Below, piece by piece: positions 28,469-37,590 of a stretch of 64,000 bases of DNA; position 1 is the first letter of the stretch, and the number at the start of each line of letters is the position of its first letter. The notes under the pieces were generated by a model. It saw nothing but the letters and a program-made list of their open reading frames with translations. It was not told where the DNA came from and ran no database searches. The DNA is taken from the NCBI RefSeq assembly GCF_000422425.1, contig NZ_KE383829.1:102685-166684 (forward strand), given 5' to 3'. The position numbers were made by a program, and so were the translations under genes. This stretch comes from Oceanospirillum beijerinckii DSM 7166 (GTDB lineage Bacteria > Pseudomonadota > Gammaproteobacteria > Pseudomonadales > Halomonadaceae).

Positions 28469-28488
28469 GTGATATCAATTAGGTTCGC

Positions 28489-28797
28489 TTAGCGTGCCGC
28501 AGCGCCTTGTTTACGGGCCTGGGCTTTTTCTTTGTGTTTAATAAGCTGACGATCGATTTTATCGGTTAACGCACCGATTGACGCATACATGTCTTCATCT
28601 TCTGCGGTTGCGTGCAGATCAGCTCCGGCAACATGCAGTGTGGCTTCTGCAATTTGGCGTTCCTTCTCTACTTTCAGGGTAACCTGAACATTGGTAATAC
28701 CATCAACGTGACGTTCTAAGCGGGTTACCTTATTTGATACATAGTCACGCAGTGCATCGGTAAGCTCTAGATGTTGACCAGTAATATTTAATTGCAT
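28489..28797 (-). CDS. hpf: Ribosome hibernation promoting factor, short form
   Basis: Short HPF/YfiA-type protein (102 residues) that binds the 30S decoding region and promotes 100S dimers together with RMF in stationary phase. It starts MQLNITGQHLELTDALRDYV, carries ATLHVAGADLHATAEDEDMYASIGALTDKIDRQL as usual, and lacks the long-form dimerisation domain. AAGGAGCTC precedes the ATG. It follows rpoN by 84 bp, as in most gammaproteobacteria. Confidence 0.96.
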   Translation of the reverse strand: MQLNITGQHLELTDALRDYVSNKVTRLERHVDGITNVQVTLKVEKERQIAEATLHVAGADLHATAEDEDMYASIGALTDKIDRQLIKHKEKAQARKQGAAAR

Positions 28798-28881
28798 AAC
28801 GAGCTCCTTACTTTTTAGCGGTCTGCAAACTGATTGTATCGCTTTTCCTGTATTTGCAAACCTTTTTTTTGTAAAGGGATT

Positions 28882-30414
28882 TTAAATCAACTTCTTACGT
28901 TCGTTCGAAGGTGGAATATTCATAGCTTCACGGTACTTGGCTACGGTCCGTCTTGCAACCTTAATACCTTGCTCAGCCAACATATTTGCCAATTTACTGT
29001 CGCTCAGAGGTTTTCGGGGCGGTTCTTCCGCAATCATCTTCTTAATCATAGCTCGGATTGCAGTAGAAGATGCTTCACCGCCTGAGGTTGTGCCCACATG
29101 GCTGGAGAAGAAGTACTTCAGCTCAAAAATACCCCGCGGAGTATGAATGTATTTCTGTGTTGTTACACGGGAGATGGTGGACTCATGCATGCCAATGGCT
29201 TCGGCAATATCGTGCAATACCATGGGCTTCATGCCCTCTTCGCCCATCTCAAGAAAACCCTGTTGGCGCTTTACAATCTCTAATCCTACCTTCAGAAGGG
29301 TTTCATTACGACTGTGTAAGCTTTTTAAAAACCAGCGTGCTTCCTGAAGCTGATTTTTCATAAAGGTGTTGTCAGGGCTGTTGTCGGCCCGCTTAATCAG
29401 ACCTGAATATGCGTTGTGAATACGGATCTTAGGCGCAATGTCGGGATTTAAATCAACTTTCCAGTGATCTTCTTCTCTGGTGACAAACAGGTCCGGTGTC
29501 ACGTATTCCGCGTGTTCTGTGGAGATGCTGGAGCCTGGTTTAGGGTTCAGAGTTCGGATAAGGGCGATAATCTCCTGTAACTCACTCTCTTTGACTCTCA
29601 GCTTACGCATCAGTTGGGTAAAATCTCGACTGCCGAGCATATCCAGGAAGTAACTGATCAGCTTGCGGGTTTTTTCCAGTAGGAAGGGGCTCGTTTCGAT
29701 GGTTTCCAGCTGAATCAATAAGCAGTCCTGAAGATTGCGGGCTGCACAGCCAATAGGATCCAGATGTTGAACATAACCCAGAACCGCCTCGACATCTTCC
29801 AGCTCCAGCTCAAAAGCACAGTTCTGGAATTGCTCACGATCTTTCAGGCCTTCCATAATATCTTCAATGCTGGAGGACAGGTAGCCATCGGGGTCGATAC
29901 TATCGATAATGGCTTCTGCTATCACAACATCCTGCAGTGGCAAGCCGGATAAGTTCAGCTGCCAGGACAGATGGTCCTGAAGGGTTTCTGTGACGGTGCC
30001 CCGTTGTTCCAGATAATTGTTTTCATCATCAGAGATGCTGCCGGAAGAGATTGGCAGGCTTTCCTGGTAGACCTCATCCCAGCCACTATCGACAGGCAGA
30101 TCTTCCGGGATGGAGTCCTGCCAGTTGTCTTCAGCGCTGGTGCTGTATTGATCCGAGTCCAGATCAGTGTCTGTGGAGTCTGATGCGGTAGCAGTTTCAC
30201 CTTCCGCTTCCTGAGTCTCATTACTGGCTGCGCCTTCTGCTTCAGGAGCAGAATTAAACTCATCCTCCACTTCCAGCATGGGATTGGATTCCAGAGCTTC
30301 CTGAATCTCCTGTTGCAGATCCAGCGTCGACAACTGCAGCAAGCGAATGGCTTGTTGCAGCTGGGGCGTCATGGTCAGATTCTGACCGATTTTGAGCTGT
30401 AATGCCGGCTTCAT
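28882..30414 (-). CDS. rpoN: RNA polymerase sigma-54 factor
   Basis: Sigma-54 (510 residues) directs RNA polymerase to -24/-12 promoters that need enhancer-binding activators. Region I is the Gln/Leu-rich MTPQLQQAIRLLQLSTLDLQ near residues 15-34. An acidic region II follows (about 55-125). The core-binding and HTH regions come next, and the RpoN box ARRTVAKYRE lies near 488-497. It is immediately downstream of lptB (26 bp), the classic lptB-rpoN junction. Confidence 0.98.
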   Translation of the reverse strand: MKPALQLKIGQNLTMTPQLQQAIRLLQLSTLDLQQEIQEALESNPMLEVEDEFNSAPEAEGAASNETQEAEGETATASDSTDTDLDSDQYSTSAEDNWQDSIPEDLPVDSGWDEVYQESLPISSGSISDDENNYLEQRGTVTETLQDHLSWQLNLSGLPLQDVVIAEAIIDSIDPDGYLSSSIEDIMEGLKDREQFQNCAFELELEDVEAVLGYVQHLDPIGCAARNLQDCLLIQLETIETSPFLLEKTRKLISYFLDMLGSRDFTQLMRKLRVKESELQEIIALIRTLNPKPGSSISTEHAEYVTPDLFVTREEDHWKVDLNPDIAPKIRIHNAYSGLIKRADNSPDNTFMKNQLQEARWFLKSLHSRNETLLKVGLEIVKRQQGFLEMGEEGMKPMVLHDIAEAIGMHESTISRVTTQKYIHTPRGIFELKYFFSSHVGTTSGGEASSTAIRAMIKKMIAEEPPRKPLSDSKLANMLAEQGIKVARRTVAKYREAMNIPPSNERKKLI

Positions 30415-30440
30415 AGGTTACGGCTTATTCCTGAGTGTTG

Positions 30441-31166
30441 TTATAGCTTGAATTCTTGACCCAGGTAAACGTCTTTTACCTGCTGGTTACTCATGATATC
30501 AGCGGCATTGCCTTCGGCAATGATATGTCCTTCACTGACGATATAGGCTTTTTCACAGATATCCAAGGTTTCACGCACGTTATGGTCGGTAATTAATACA
30601 CCGATATTACGCGCTTTTAACTGTCGAATAATAGATTTAATTTCATTTACCGAAATAGGGTCAACCCCTGCAAAAGGCTCATCCAGTAAGACGAAAGAGG
30701 GTTCAGTGGCTAAAGCACGGGCAATTTCCACCCTGCGTCGCTCACCACCGGATAGACTCATACCCAGGCTTTTACGGATATGGGTGATACTGAACTCTTC
30801 CAGTAAACGTTCCAGGTGTCCTTGACGTTGCTGATTATTAAGATCTTTGCGGGTTTCAAGAATACCGAGAATATTTTTCTCAACCGATAGTTTTCGGAAA
30901 ATAGACGCTTCCTGAGGTAGATAGCCTACGCCTTTTTTGGCCCGTCCATGCATCGGAAGAGCTGTGATATCTTCGTCATCAATGCTGACGGCTCCCTGAT
31001 CTGATTTTACCAAGCCAACAATCATATAAAACGAGGTGGTTTTACCTGCACCATTGGGTCCAAGCAGGCCGACAACCTGTCCCTGCCCAACAGACAGGCT
31101 TATATCCTGTACCACCTGACGTTTCTTATAGCTTTTGGCTAAGTGAGCGGCTTTGAGCGTTCTCAT
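30441..31166 (-). CDS. lptB: LPS export ABC ATPase LptB
   Basis: Cytoplasmic ATPase (241 residues) of LptB2FGC, which extracts LPS from the inner membrane. It has Walker A GPNGAGKT (36-43), the signature [15 protein letters not shown] near 139-153 and Walker [14 protein letters not shown] near 158-170. Its ATG overlaps the lptA stop by four bases (ATGA), so translation is coupled. The membrane subunits LptF and LptG are not in this window. Confidence 0.97.
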   Translation of the reverse strand: MRTLKAAHLAKSYKKRQVVQDISLSVGQGQVVGLLGPNGAGKTTSFYMIVGLVKSDQGAVSIDDEDITALPMHGRAKKGVGYLPQEASIFRKLSVEKNILGILETRKDLNNQQRQGHLERLLEEFSITHIRKSLGMSLSGGERRRVEIARALATEPSFVLLDEPFAGVDPISVNEIKSIIRQLKARNIGVLITDHNVRETLDICEKAYIVSEGHIIAEGNAADIMSNQQVKDVYLGQEFKL

Positions 31167-31735
31167 TGACTCTGTTCCTGTTTTTTACTGTTCTGTGGAA
31201 ACAGAATGATTTTCACTCGGCCTTCATCGGCATCGGGGTTGTTCTCTACATTACTCTTTTTACCCCAGGCGCGAATATTACGGTTTTGCAGGCTGTAGCG
31301 AATATTTTCACCCGTAAAACGGTCACTGCCATTTTCGACCTCAGCGCTGTCGGTCAGCAGAATTTCCTGTTCAAGAGCAAAATATTCTACGTGCATGGCA
31401 TAAGCGTGCACTAAAGGGTCTTGCTCATTGGGTTGTTGCTGAATGTGTACTCGCTGCTCTTTTCCTTGTGCCACGACTTTATCAAGCTCGCCACTATCCG
31501 TTTGATAGATAGTCAGCTGATGGGCAGCCACTTTCAATGACCCCTGGGTTAATACGACGGTACCGGTATAGGTAGCAATACCTGTATTGGGGTTAAACTC
31601 GGCTTGATCTGCCTGGATATTAATGGGTTGTTGTCTGTCGCTACCCAGAGCGAGAGCCGACAAAGACAAGAAAGGGGAGGTCAGCAGTATCAACCAGGTG
31701 GCTATTGTAGAAAAGAAATGGATATTACTGCGCAT
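31163..31735 (-). CDS. lptA: LPS transport periplasmic protein LptA
   Basis: Periplasmic beta-jellyroll protein (about 190 residues) that forms the bridge carrying LPS from LptC to LptD. It has a signal peptide (about residues 1-30) and the OstA-like pattern [20 protein letters not shown] near 38-57. ATG 31735 is preferred, with GGGGA just upstream; a TTG seven codons earlier is possible. It overlaps the end of lptC by 11 bases and lptB by four. Confidence 0.94.
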   Translation of the reverse strand: MRSNIHFFSTIATWLILLTSPFLSLSALALGSDRQQPINIQADQAEFNPNTGIATYTGTVVLTQGSLKVAAHQLTIYQTDSGELDKVVAQGKEQRVHIQQQPNEQDPLVHAYAMHVEYFALEQEILLTDSAEVENGSDRFTGENIRYSLQNRNIRAWGKKSNVENNPDADEGRVKIILFPQNSKKQEQSQ

Positions 31736-32327
31736 AAAATCCCCGAACGTTATCAAGTAGTTGAACTCGGTGAGTGTTTAAATTGACTTTGAGACCTACT
31801 GCTTCCATGTGGCCGTTATCAGATTCCAGAGTAATTGGGCTCTGGGTGTAGGCAATATTTTGCAGTAAATCGATATTAATCAGATCAGTCAAAAGCTTTA
31901 AGCTGGCATTTTCTATATTTTTTTGATCTTGCTTCAAATCTGCCTTCCAGACTATAACATTTTGATTTAATTGAAAATGATCTCCATCGCCTTCAATAAA
32001 TGCCTGTTGGCTTTGGGCATGCCATTGAGCTTGACCCTGAGGGGTATAGGTGATCAGCAGCGGGACTTCAAGGTGTGTTTGTGCGCTATCAGGAAAATGC
32101 AGTAAACGCTCGGCCTGGATGGAGCGATGTAAGGTGCCTTGGTCGTCATAGCTGCGGTATTTGCTATTCACCGCATAGTAATCAGGCTCGGAAGGTTTGT
32201 CCGGCACATCAGAAAACAGGTCGATATCTTCCGGACGTTGGCTGTCCAGTAAATGAATGACGGCTCCCAGCACGGCGAGGCCGGCTAAACCAAGAAAGCG
32301 TTTTTTTAATCGGGAGCCAAATAACAT
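31725..32327 (-). CDS. lptC: LPS export protein LptC
   Basis: Bitopic inner-membrane protein (200 residues) that receives LPS from LptB2FG and hands it to LptA. It has one N-terminal helix (about 10-28) and a periplasmic jellyroll with YRSYDDQGTLHRSIQAERLLHF-type strands (about 57-78). Sequence conservation in this family is low, so the call leans on position between kdsC and lptA as well as on the fold pattern. Confidence 0.9.
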   Translation of the reverse strand: MLFGSRLKKRFLGLAGLAVLGAVIHLLDSQRPEDIDLFSDVPDKPSEPDYYAVNSKYRSYDDQGTLHRSIQAERLLHFPDSAQTHLEVPLLITYTPQGQAQWHAQSQQAFIEGDGDHFQLNQNVIVWKADLKQDQKNIENASLKLLTDLINIDLLQNIAYTQSPITLESDNGHMEAVGLKVNLNTHRVQLLDNVRGFYAQ

Positions 32328-32432
32328 AGTGGATAGTCGTCCGATGAAAAGTGATATCTGCTTGGCTTATTTAAAATGAGTCATCCTAAAATAGCCAGTA
32401 GATGAGTCATTTTGCAGTCTTCTGCTAGGCGG

Positions 32433-32972
32433 TCAGTGAGCCAATAGATAGTGATCAATGGCATCCTGAAGGGTGCTCTGCGCCTGCATAATCATATCAG
32501 TGATTTCACGCACGGCACCTTGGCCGCCTGCCCGTTGACAGCAGTAATCTGCATGCTGCTGCATATATTCCGGTGCATTAGGTACGGTAATCCCCAGCCC
32601 TGACGTTCTAATTGCAGAAAGATCAGGCAGATCATCACCGCAATAAGCGATCTGGCTCCATTCCAGTTGCAGCTCCTGCCGGATCTCTTTCAAGGCAACC
32701 AGTTTATCTTCACGGCCTTGCTGCAGAATTTCAATGCCCAGTGCTTTAGCTCGTTGTGCCACCATGGTAGAGCGTCGACCAGTAATGATTGCGACTTTAA
32801 CACCGCTGGCCTGCAGCATTTTGATGCCATGGCCGTCCAGGCTGTTGAATGATTTACTTTCGCTGCCATCACCATGGAAGTAAAGGCTGCCATCAGTCAT
32901 CACTCCGTCTACATCTAAAACCAACAGGCGAATCAGGCGGGCTTTATTTAATGTATCGTCGGAAAATGTCAT
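32433..32972 (-). CDS. kdsC: 3-deoxy-manno-octulosonate-8-phosphatase KdsC
   Basis: HAD phosphatase (179 residues) that converts KDO-8-phosphate to KDO for the LPS inner core. The nucleophile motif DVDGVMTDGSLYF starts at D20, with D20 and D22 as the catalytic pair. IITGRRSTMVAQRAKALGI near 62-80 and YCGDDLPDLSAIRTSGLGI near 110-128 complete the active site. It is the usual short, tetrameric C0-type form. It sits between kdsD and lptC. Confidence 0.96.
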   Translation of the reverse strand: MTFSDDTLNKARLIRLLVLDVDGVMTDGSLYFHGDGSESKSFNSLDGHGIKMLQASGVKVAIITGRRSTMVAQRAKALGIEILQQGREDKLVALKEIRQELQLEWSQIAYCGDDLPDLSAIRTSGLGITVPNAPEYMQQHADYCCQRAGGQGAVREITDMIMQAQSTLQDAIDHYLLAH

Positions 32973-33089
32973 GTTTGTCCCCCTAAAGTAAATCGTTCAA
33001 CTAAAACAATTGCTTGCTTTTAAAATAATGGCGTTTAAATCATAGCCTTTGCGCTTAAAGCGCCTGCTAAAACAATATCTGCCCTAACA

Positions 33090-33127
33090 CAGTCGAGTTT
33101 CTCTCTGGCAGTCGAGTTTATCTCTGG
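33090..33127. repeat. Tandem 19-bp duplication between kdsD and kdsC
   Basis: CAGTCGAGTTTCTCTCTGG at 33090-33108 is followed directly by a copy at 33109-33127 that differs in one base (18/19). It lies ten bases after the kdsD stop codon. Confidence 0.95.
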
Positions 33128-33136
33128 TTAGTCGTT

Positions 33137-34102
33137 TTAGATAACTCCGGCTCTTAGCAGGTCGTGCATATTCAATGCGCCAGTGGGTTGTTGATTCTGG
33201 TCGGTCACCAGTAATGCGTTGACTTTCTTCTGCTGCATCACTTCAACGGCTTCAGCAGCCAGTTGCTCCTCGTGTACCGTTACAGGGTTTACTGTCATCA
33301 CATCATTTACGATAGCTTGATGGATATCCAGCCCCTGATCCAGAGTGCGGCGCAGGTCTCCGTCAGTATATATACCGATTAACTGGCCTGCTTCATTGAT
33401 AACACCTGTCATGCCCAGGCCTTTTTGGGTGATTTCGAGCAACACCTCTTGCAAGCCTGAACCGCTTTTGACCAGCGGCAGACGGGCGCCGGAGTGCATC
33501 ACATCGCTGACTTTAAGCAGTAGTCTGCGCCCCAGGCTGCCACCGGGATGAGAAAAGGCAAAGTCTTCAGCACTAAAGCCTTTAGCTTCCAGCAGTGCAA
33601 TGGCGAGGGCATCACCCATAACCAATGTTGCTGTAGTACTGGAGGTTGGTGCCAGATCTAAAGGGCAGGCCTCCTGTTGAATATCGATCCACAAATGAGC
33701 GTTGGAAAAACGGGCCAGTGTAGAATCTTTAGCGCCAGTCATGCTAATAAGAGGTACGGCCAGTCGCTTTAGCAGAGGGAGCAGCGTGGTAACTTCTGAG
33801 GTTTCACCAGAATTAGATAGAGCCAGTACCGCGTCACCCCGGGTGATCATGCCCAGATCACCATGGCTAGCTTCACCAGGATGAACAAAAAATGCTGGAG
33901 TACCTGTTGAGGCCAGTGTTGCGGCGATTTTATTGCCAATATGACCTGATTTTCCCATGCCTGTTACTACGACACGGCCCTGGCAGTTCATTATAAGCTC
34001 GCAGGCCGTGATAAAGTTATCATCCAGATGCTGAGCCTGTTGGCTAACCGCATCCGCCTCCATCCGAATGGTTCTGTTAGCCGATTGAAGATAGTTATGC
34101 AT
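33137..34102 (-). CDS. kdsD: Arabinose-5-phosphate isomerase KdsD
   Basis: KdsD (321 residues) interconverts ribulose-5-phosphate and arabinose-5-phosphate, the first step of KDO synthesis. An N-terminal SIS domain (about 30-175) contains GMGKSGHIGNKIAATLASTGTPAFF near 49-73 and ALSNSGETSEV near 94-104. Two CBS domains follow (about 200-321). The next gene, kdsC, codes for a later step in the same pathway. Confidence 0.96.
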   Translation of the reverse strand: MHNYLQSANRTIRMEADAVSQQAQHLDDNFITACELIMNCQGRVVVTGMGKSGHIGNKIAATLASTGTPAFFVHPGEASHGDLGMITRGDAVLALSNSGETSEVTTLLPLLKRLAVPLISMTGAKDSTLARFSNAHLWIDIQQEACPLDLAPTSSTTATLVMGDALAIALLEAKGFSAEDFAFSHPGGSLGRRLLLKVSDVMHSGARLPLVKSGSGLQEVLLEITQKGLGMTGVINEAGQLIGIYTDGDLRRTLDQGLDIHQAIVNDVMTVNPVTVHEEQLAAEAVEVMQQKKVNALLVTDQNQQPTGALNMHDLLRAGVI

Positions 34103-34115
34103 AAAAACTCCGCAT

Positions 34116-35066
34116 TTAAGCTAGGGCTGACAGATAAATCAGGTATAGATAACCCACATAAATGGCTGCAAGCAAGCCGCCTTCACCGCGACTGATACGG
34201 CCTTTTTTGCGCATCAGAATAATCAGTGCTGCCAGTAGGAAGGTTATGCCTGCCATAATCGGATAGTCACGACTCATAACATCACCTTCCAACACTGTAG
34301 TCGCAAAGAAACCTGGTACGGGAAGTACGGCCAACAGGTTGAAAATATTGGAACCGACAACGTTACCCAGAGCAATCTCGTGGTGGTTTTTAAGGGCGCT
34401 GGCTACACTGGCGGCCAGCTCTGGCAAGCTGGTGCCGATTGCAACAATAGTTAAGCCGATGACCAGGTCACTCACGCCAAAGTGTTGTGCAATATTCACT
34501 GCTCCCCACACCAGAATTCGTGAGCTGGCGATCAGCAGCAGCAGGCCTACTACAAGCCAGAACCAGGCTTTTTTGCTGTCCATCTGAGGGATATCTTCAG
34601 GGTGATCGAATTCGCCCTCGCCATCCCCTTTAAATAGCCATAACAGACTCAGTACTAAACAGCCGACCAGGATAAAAGCATCCATCAGGCTTAGCTCACC
34701 ATCCAGCATGACTGCTCCGGCGATCAGAGTGACGCCAAGTAGTAGCGGAATCTCTTTTTTCATCAGCTTCATGTTGATCGGCAGAGGAGCTACCAAAGCA
34801 GTAATACCCAATACAAGCGCAATATTGGCAATGTTGGAACCGATAGCGTTACCAACCGCAAGTCCAGGGTTGCCTTCAAGAGATGCAATACCTGACACTA
34901 GAATCTCGGGTGCGGAGGTTCCAATAGAAATAATGGTCATACCGATTAGCAAAGGGGACATGCCCATGTTGCGGGCAGTTGCAGCGGCGCCATCGATAAA
35001 GCGATCAGCGCTCCAAACCAAGAGGCCTAAACCAAAAACAAGAGCTAGGGCAGAGTAGAGAATCAT
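34116..35066 (-). CDS. Calcium/sodium antiporter of the YrbG family
   Basis: Inner-membrane cation antiporter (316 residues, ten or so hydrophobic segments) made of two inverted halves. Each half carries the CaCA alpha-repeat: GTSAPEILVSGIASLEGNPG near 49-68 with GNAIGSNIANIALV, and GTSLPELAASVASALKNHHE near 212-231 with GNVVGSNIFN. The acidic residues E53 and E216 expected at the ion sites are seen. It starts the minus-strand yrbG-kdsD-kdsC-lptCAB run and is divergent to mlaF, as in E. coli. Confidence 0.93.
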   Translation of the reverse strand: MILYSALALVFGLGLLVWSADRFIDGAAATARNMGMSPLLIGMTIISIGTSAPEILVSGIASLEGNPGLAVGNAIGSNIANIALVLGITALVAPLPINMKLMKKEIPLLLGVTLIAGAVMLDGELSLMDAFILVGCLVLSLLWLFKGDGEGEFDHPEDIPQMDSKKAWFWLVVGLLLLIASSRILVWGAVNIAQHFGVSDLVIGLTIVAIGTSLPELAASVASALKNHHEIALGNVVGSNIFNLLAVLPVPGFFATTVLEGDVMSRDYPIMAGITFLLAALIILMRKKGRISRGEGGLLAAIYVGYLYLIYLSALA

Positions 35067-35418
35067 ATTGGGCTTTTCTGTCAGTCAAAGTTGGTGGGCA
35101 ATTAAAGAAGCATCCAGTGTGGAATGCAAGTCTGAGATACTATTTATTAGGAAAGGTTTCCTAATTAACACCAAAAGAAAAGTATTTCGTAATTTTCTGC
35201 ACTATTTCTTTCTGCACTAAGTAAGATCACAAACGAATTCACTCGAAAGTAAAGCGGCTGCTTTGTGATGACCTGTTTTGGGTTGTTGGGTTAACCGGTT
35301 ATTTACCCCTTGGCCAATACCATGATTAAAAAAGTGAGGCTGCATTTTGCCTGTGACTGGGTTAAAGTTGCGCTCTTATACCTCGTCCCGTTTTGGATAC
35401 TAAAGGTCTATCAAATTT
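35067..35418. promoter_or_regulatory. Divergent intergenic region between the yrbG-type gene and mlaF
   Basis: No gene is seen in these 352 bp. A palindrome ATTAGGAAA-GG-TTTCCTAAT (35146-35165, 9-bp arms) lies about 80 bp from the antiporter start. A direct repeat TTTCTGCACTA occurs at 35194-35204 and 35209-35219 (15 bp apart). GGTTAACC is at 35289-35296. No clear sigma-70 promoter stood out by eye. These are candidate regulatory sites for one or both operons. Confidence 0.45.
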
Positions 35419-36225
35419 ATGCCTTATGCAGACAGTCTGGTTGAAATCTCCAACCTGACTTTTAAACGCGACCATCGCGCCATCTTTTCTGATCTTAGTT
35501 TGAAAATTCCAAAAGGTAAGATTACGGCAATTATGGGGCCCAGTGGTACAGGGAAGACAACTTTGTTGCGTTTGATCGGTGGGCAGCTCAAGCCCGATGC
35601 CGGTCGAATTCTGGTGGATGGCCAAAGTGTACCGAATATCAGTCGGAAAGATCTATTTGCGCTGCGTAAGCGTATGGGCATGCTGTTTCAGAGTGGTGCA
35701 CTCTTTTCTGAATTGAGTGTCTATGAAAATGTTGCCTTTCCTATTCGGGTTCATACCGACTTGCCGGAAGATATGATTCGGGATCTGGTGTTGATTAAGC
35801 TGGAATCAGTGGGGCTGCGTGGTGCACGTGATCTTATGCCGTCTGAACTGTCAGGTGGTATGAGCCGCAGGGTTGCTTTGGCCCGGGCGATTGCTTTGGA
35901 CCCGGAGTTGATGATGTACGACGAGCCTTTCGTTGGACAGGATCCCATTACGCTGGGCGTGCTGGTGAAGCTGATTCGTCAGTTAAATGATTCCTTGCAG
36001 ATGACGACAGTGCTGGTGTCCCATGATATCGACGAAAGCCTGAGTATTGCCGACCATGTCTGTGTTTTATCCGGTGGTAAGGTGGTTGCTGAAGGTTCAC
36101 CAGATGAGGTTTTGCAAAGTGAGCAGGCCGAGGTGCGACAGTTTATTCAGGGGCTGCCGGACGGTCCTGTGCCTTTCCGTTATCCTACCGGGGATTTCGC
36201 TCAGGATATGTTGGGATGTAACTAA
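35419..36225 (+). CDS. mlaF: Phospholipid ABC transporter ATPase MlaF
   Basis: ATPase of the MlaFEDB complex (268 residues), which moves mislocalised phospholipids between the outer and inner membranes and keeps the outer leaflet rich in LPS. Walker A is GPSGTGKT (40-47), the signature is [16 protein letters not shown] near 141-156, and Walker B is [14 protein letters not shown] near 160-173. The stop codon overlaps the mlaE start. It is the first gene of mlaFEDCB. Confidence 0.96.
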   Translation: MPYADSLVEISNLTFKRDHRAIFSDLSLKIPKGKITAIMGPSGTGKTTLLRLIGGQLKPDAGRILVDGQSVPNISRKDLFALRKRMGMLFQSGALFSELSVYENVAFPIRVHTDLPEDMIRDLVLIKLESVGLRGARDLMPSELSGGMSRRVALARAIALDPELMMYDEPFVGQDPITLGVLVKLIRQLNDSLQMTTVLVSHDIDESLSIADHVCVLSGGKVVAEGSPDEVLQSEQAEVRQFIQGLPDGPVPFRYPTGDFAQDMLGCN

Positions 36226-37007
36226 TGGTGGCTCAATTACAACAGATCGGTAAGCGTGTACTGGACATAGTGGCAGGCTTGGGGCGCTCGGCCCAATTGT
36301 TAATCGCTGCTTTGCTTGGTATCAGTTATGTCCTGAAAAACTTTCGCTTACTGGTTAAGCAAGTCTATGTGACCGGTGTACTGTCTATCGCAATTATCAG
36401 TGTATCGGGACTGTTCATTGGTATGGTGCTGGGGCTGCAGGGGTACTCTATCCTGGTCGACTTTGGTGCTGAAGATGCCTTAGGGCAGATGGTGGCGCTG
36501 ACATTGCTGAGGGAGTTAAGCCCTGTGGTGGCTGCTCTTTTATTTGCCGGACGGGCGGGCTCTGCTCTAACGGCAGAGATAGGGTTGATGAAAGCCACTG
36601 AACAGCTGGCAAGTATGGAGATGATAGGTGTTGATCCCGTGAAGAGGGTAATAGCACCTCGCCTGTATGCAGGGATTATTTCCTTGCCGCTATTATGCAT
36701 TATTTTTAGTGTTATTGGCGTTTGGGGCGGTATGTTAGTCGGTGTTGAATGGTTAGGGGTTTTTGATGGCTCCTACTGGGGTAATATGCAGGCATCCGTC
36801 AATTTTGGTCATGATGTACTGAATGGTGTTGTTAAAAGCATCGTCTTTGCAATTGTAGTGACGTGGATCGCTGTATTTCAGGGATATGATCTGGTACCGA
36901 CGTCTGAAGGGATTAGCCGGGCAACCACAAAAACCGTGGTGCATGGTTCTTTGGCAGTACTTGGGCTGGACTTTGTTTTGACCGCTTTGATGTTTGGGGA
37001 TTTTTAA
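36225..37007 (+). CDS. mlaE: Phospholipid ABC transporter permease MlaE
   Basis: Permease subunit (260 residues) with about five membrane helices. It has the MlaE hallmark [16 protein letters not shown] near 62-77 and the coupling region [21 protein letters not shown] near 107-127. It overlaps mlaF and mlaD by one base each, so the three are translationally coupled. Confidence 0.96.
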   Translation: MVAQLQQIGKRVLDIVAGLGRSAQLLIAALLGISYVLKNFRLLVKQVYVTGVLSIAIISVSGLFIGMVLGLQGYSILVDFGAEDALGQMVALTLLRELSPVVAALLFAGRAGSALTAEIGLMKATEQLASMEMIGVDPVKRVIAPRLYAGIISLPLLCIIFSVIGVWGGMLVGVEWLGVFDGSYWGNMQASVNFGHDVLNGVVKSIVFAIVVTWIAVFQGYDLVPTSEGISRATTKTVVHGSLAVLGLDFVLTALMFGDF

Positions 37008-37474
37008 TGATGACAACACGTTGGATCGAAGTCAGCGTTGGTGCGTTTGTTGTAGCTGCAGGTTTGGCATTTCTGGTGTTGGCGCTGAAAGTCAGTGGTT
37101 TGGACTACAATACAGATGAAAAGAGTACATATACGGTTTATGCCCATTTTAACAATGTGGGAGGGCTTAAACCCAGAGCCAAAGTTACCATGGCTGGTGT
37201 CACTATTGGTCGAGTGGCCAGTATTGAAATTGACTCCAAATGGTATGATGCCAAAGTAACATTGAAGATTGATAATAGTATGAAAGGCAAGCTGTCAGAA
37301 GATACCTCAGCAATGATTTTGACGTCTGGTTTGTTGGGGGAGAACTATATTGGTCTGATTGTTGGTGCGGAAGAGAATATGATCCAGGATGGCGGTGAAA
37401 TTAAGGATACTCAGCCAGCTCTGGTGCTGGAAGATCTGATAGGTAAGTTTCTATCCAGTATGGGGAAAGAGTGA
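37007..37474 (+). CDS. mlaD: Phospholipid-binding MCE protein MlaD
   Basis: Single-MCE-domain protein (155 residues) anchored by an N-terminal helix (about 8-28). It forms a hexameric ring on MlaFE that holds phospholipid in its central pore. The MCE domain covers about 38-117, with YTVYAHFNNVGGLKPRAKV near 42-60 and MILTSGLLGENYIGL near 103-117. Two ATG codons stand side by side at the start. A 116-bp gap separates it from mlaC. Confidence 0.95.
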   Translation: MMTTRWIEVSVGAFVVAAGLAFLVLALKVSGLDYNTDEKSTYTVYAHFNNVGGLKPRAKVTMAGVTIGRVASIEIDSKWYDAKVTLKIDNSMKGKLSEDTSAMILTSGLLGENYIGLIVGAEENMIQDGGEIKDTQPALVLEDLIGKFLSSMGKE

Positions 37475-37590
37475 TTGGGTTTGGTTGTGCAGTGTTGAAA
37501 GCTGATGGCTGTACGTGGTAGTGGGTGTTGCACAGCTTCTGTTGCAGGTCTCTTGTAGAAGTAGAATTGAATAACAATGGGTAGTGGGAT

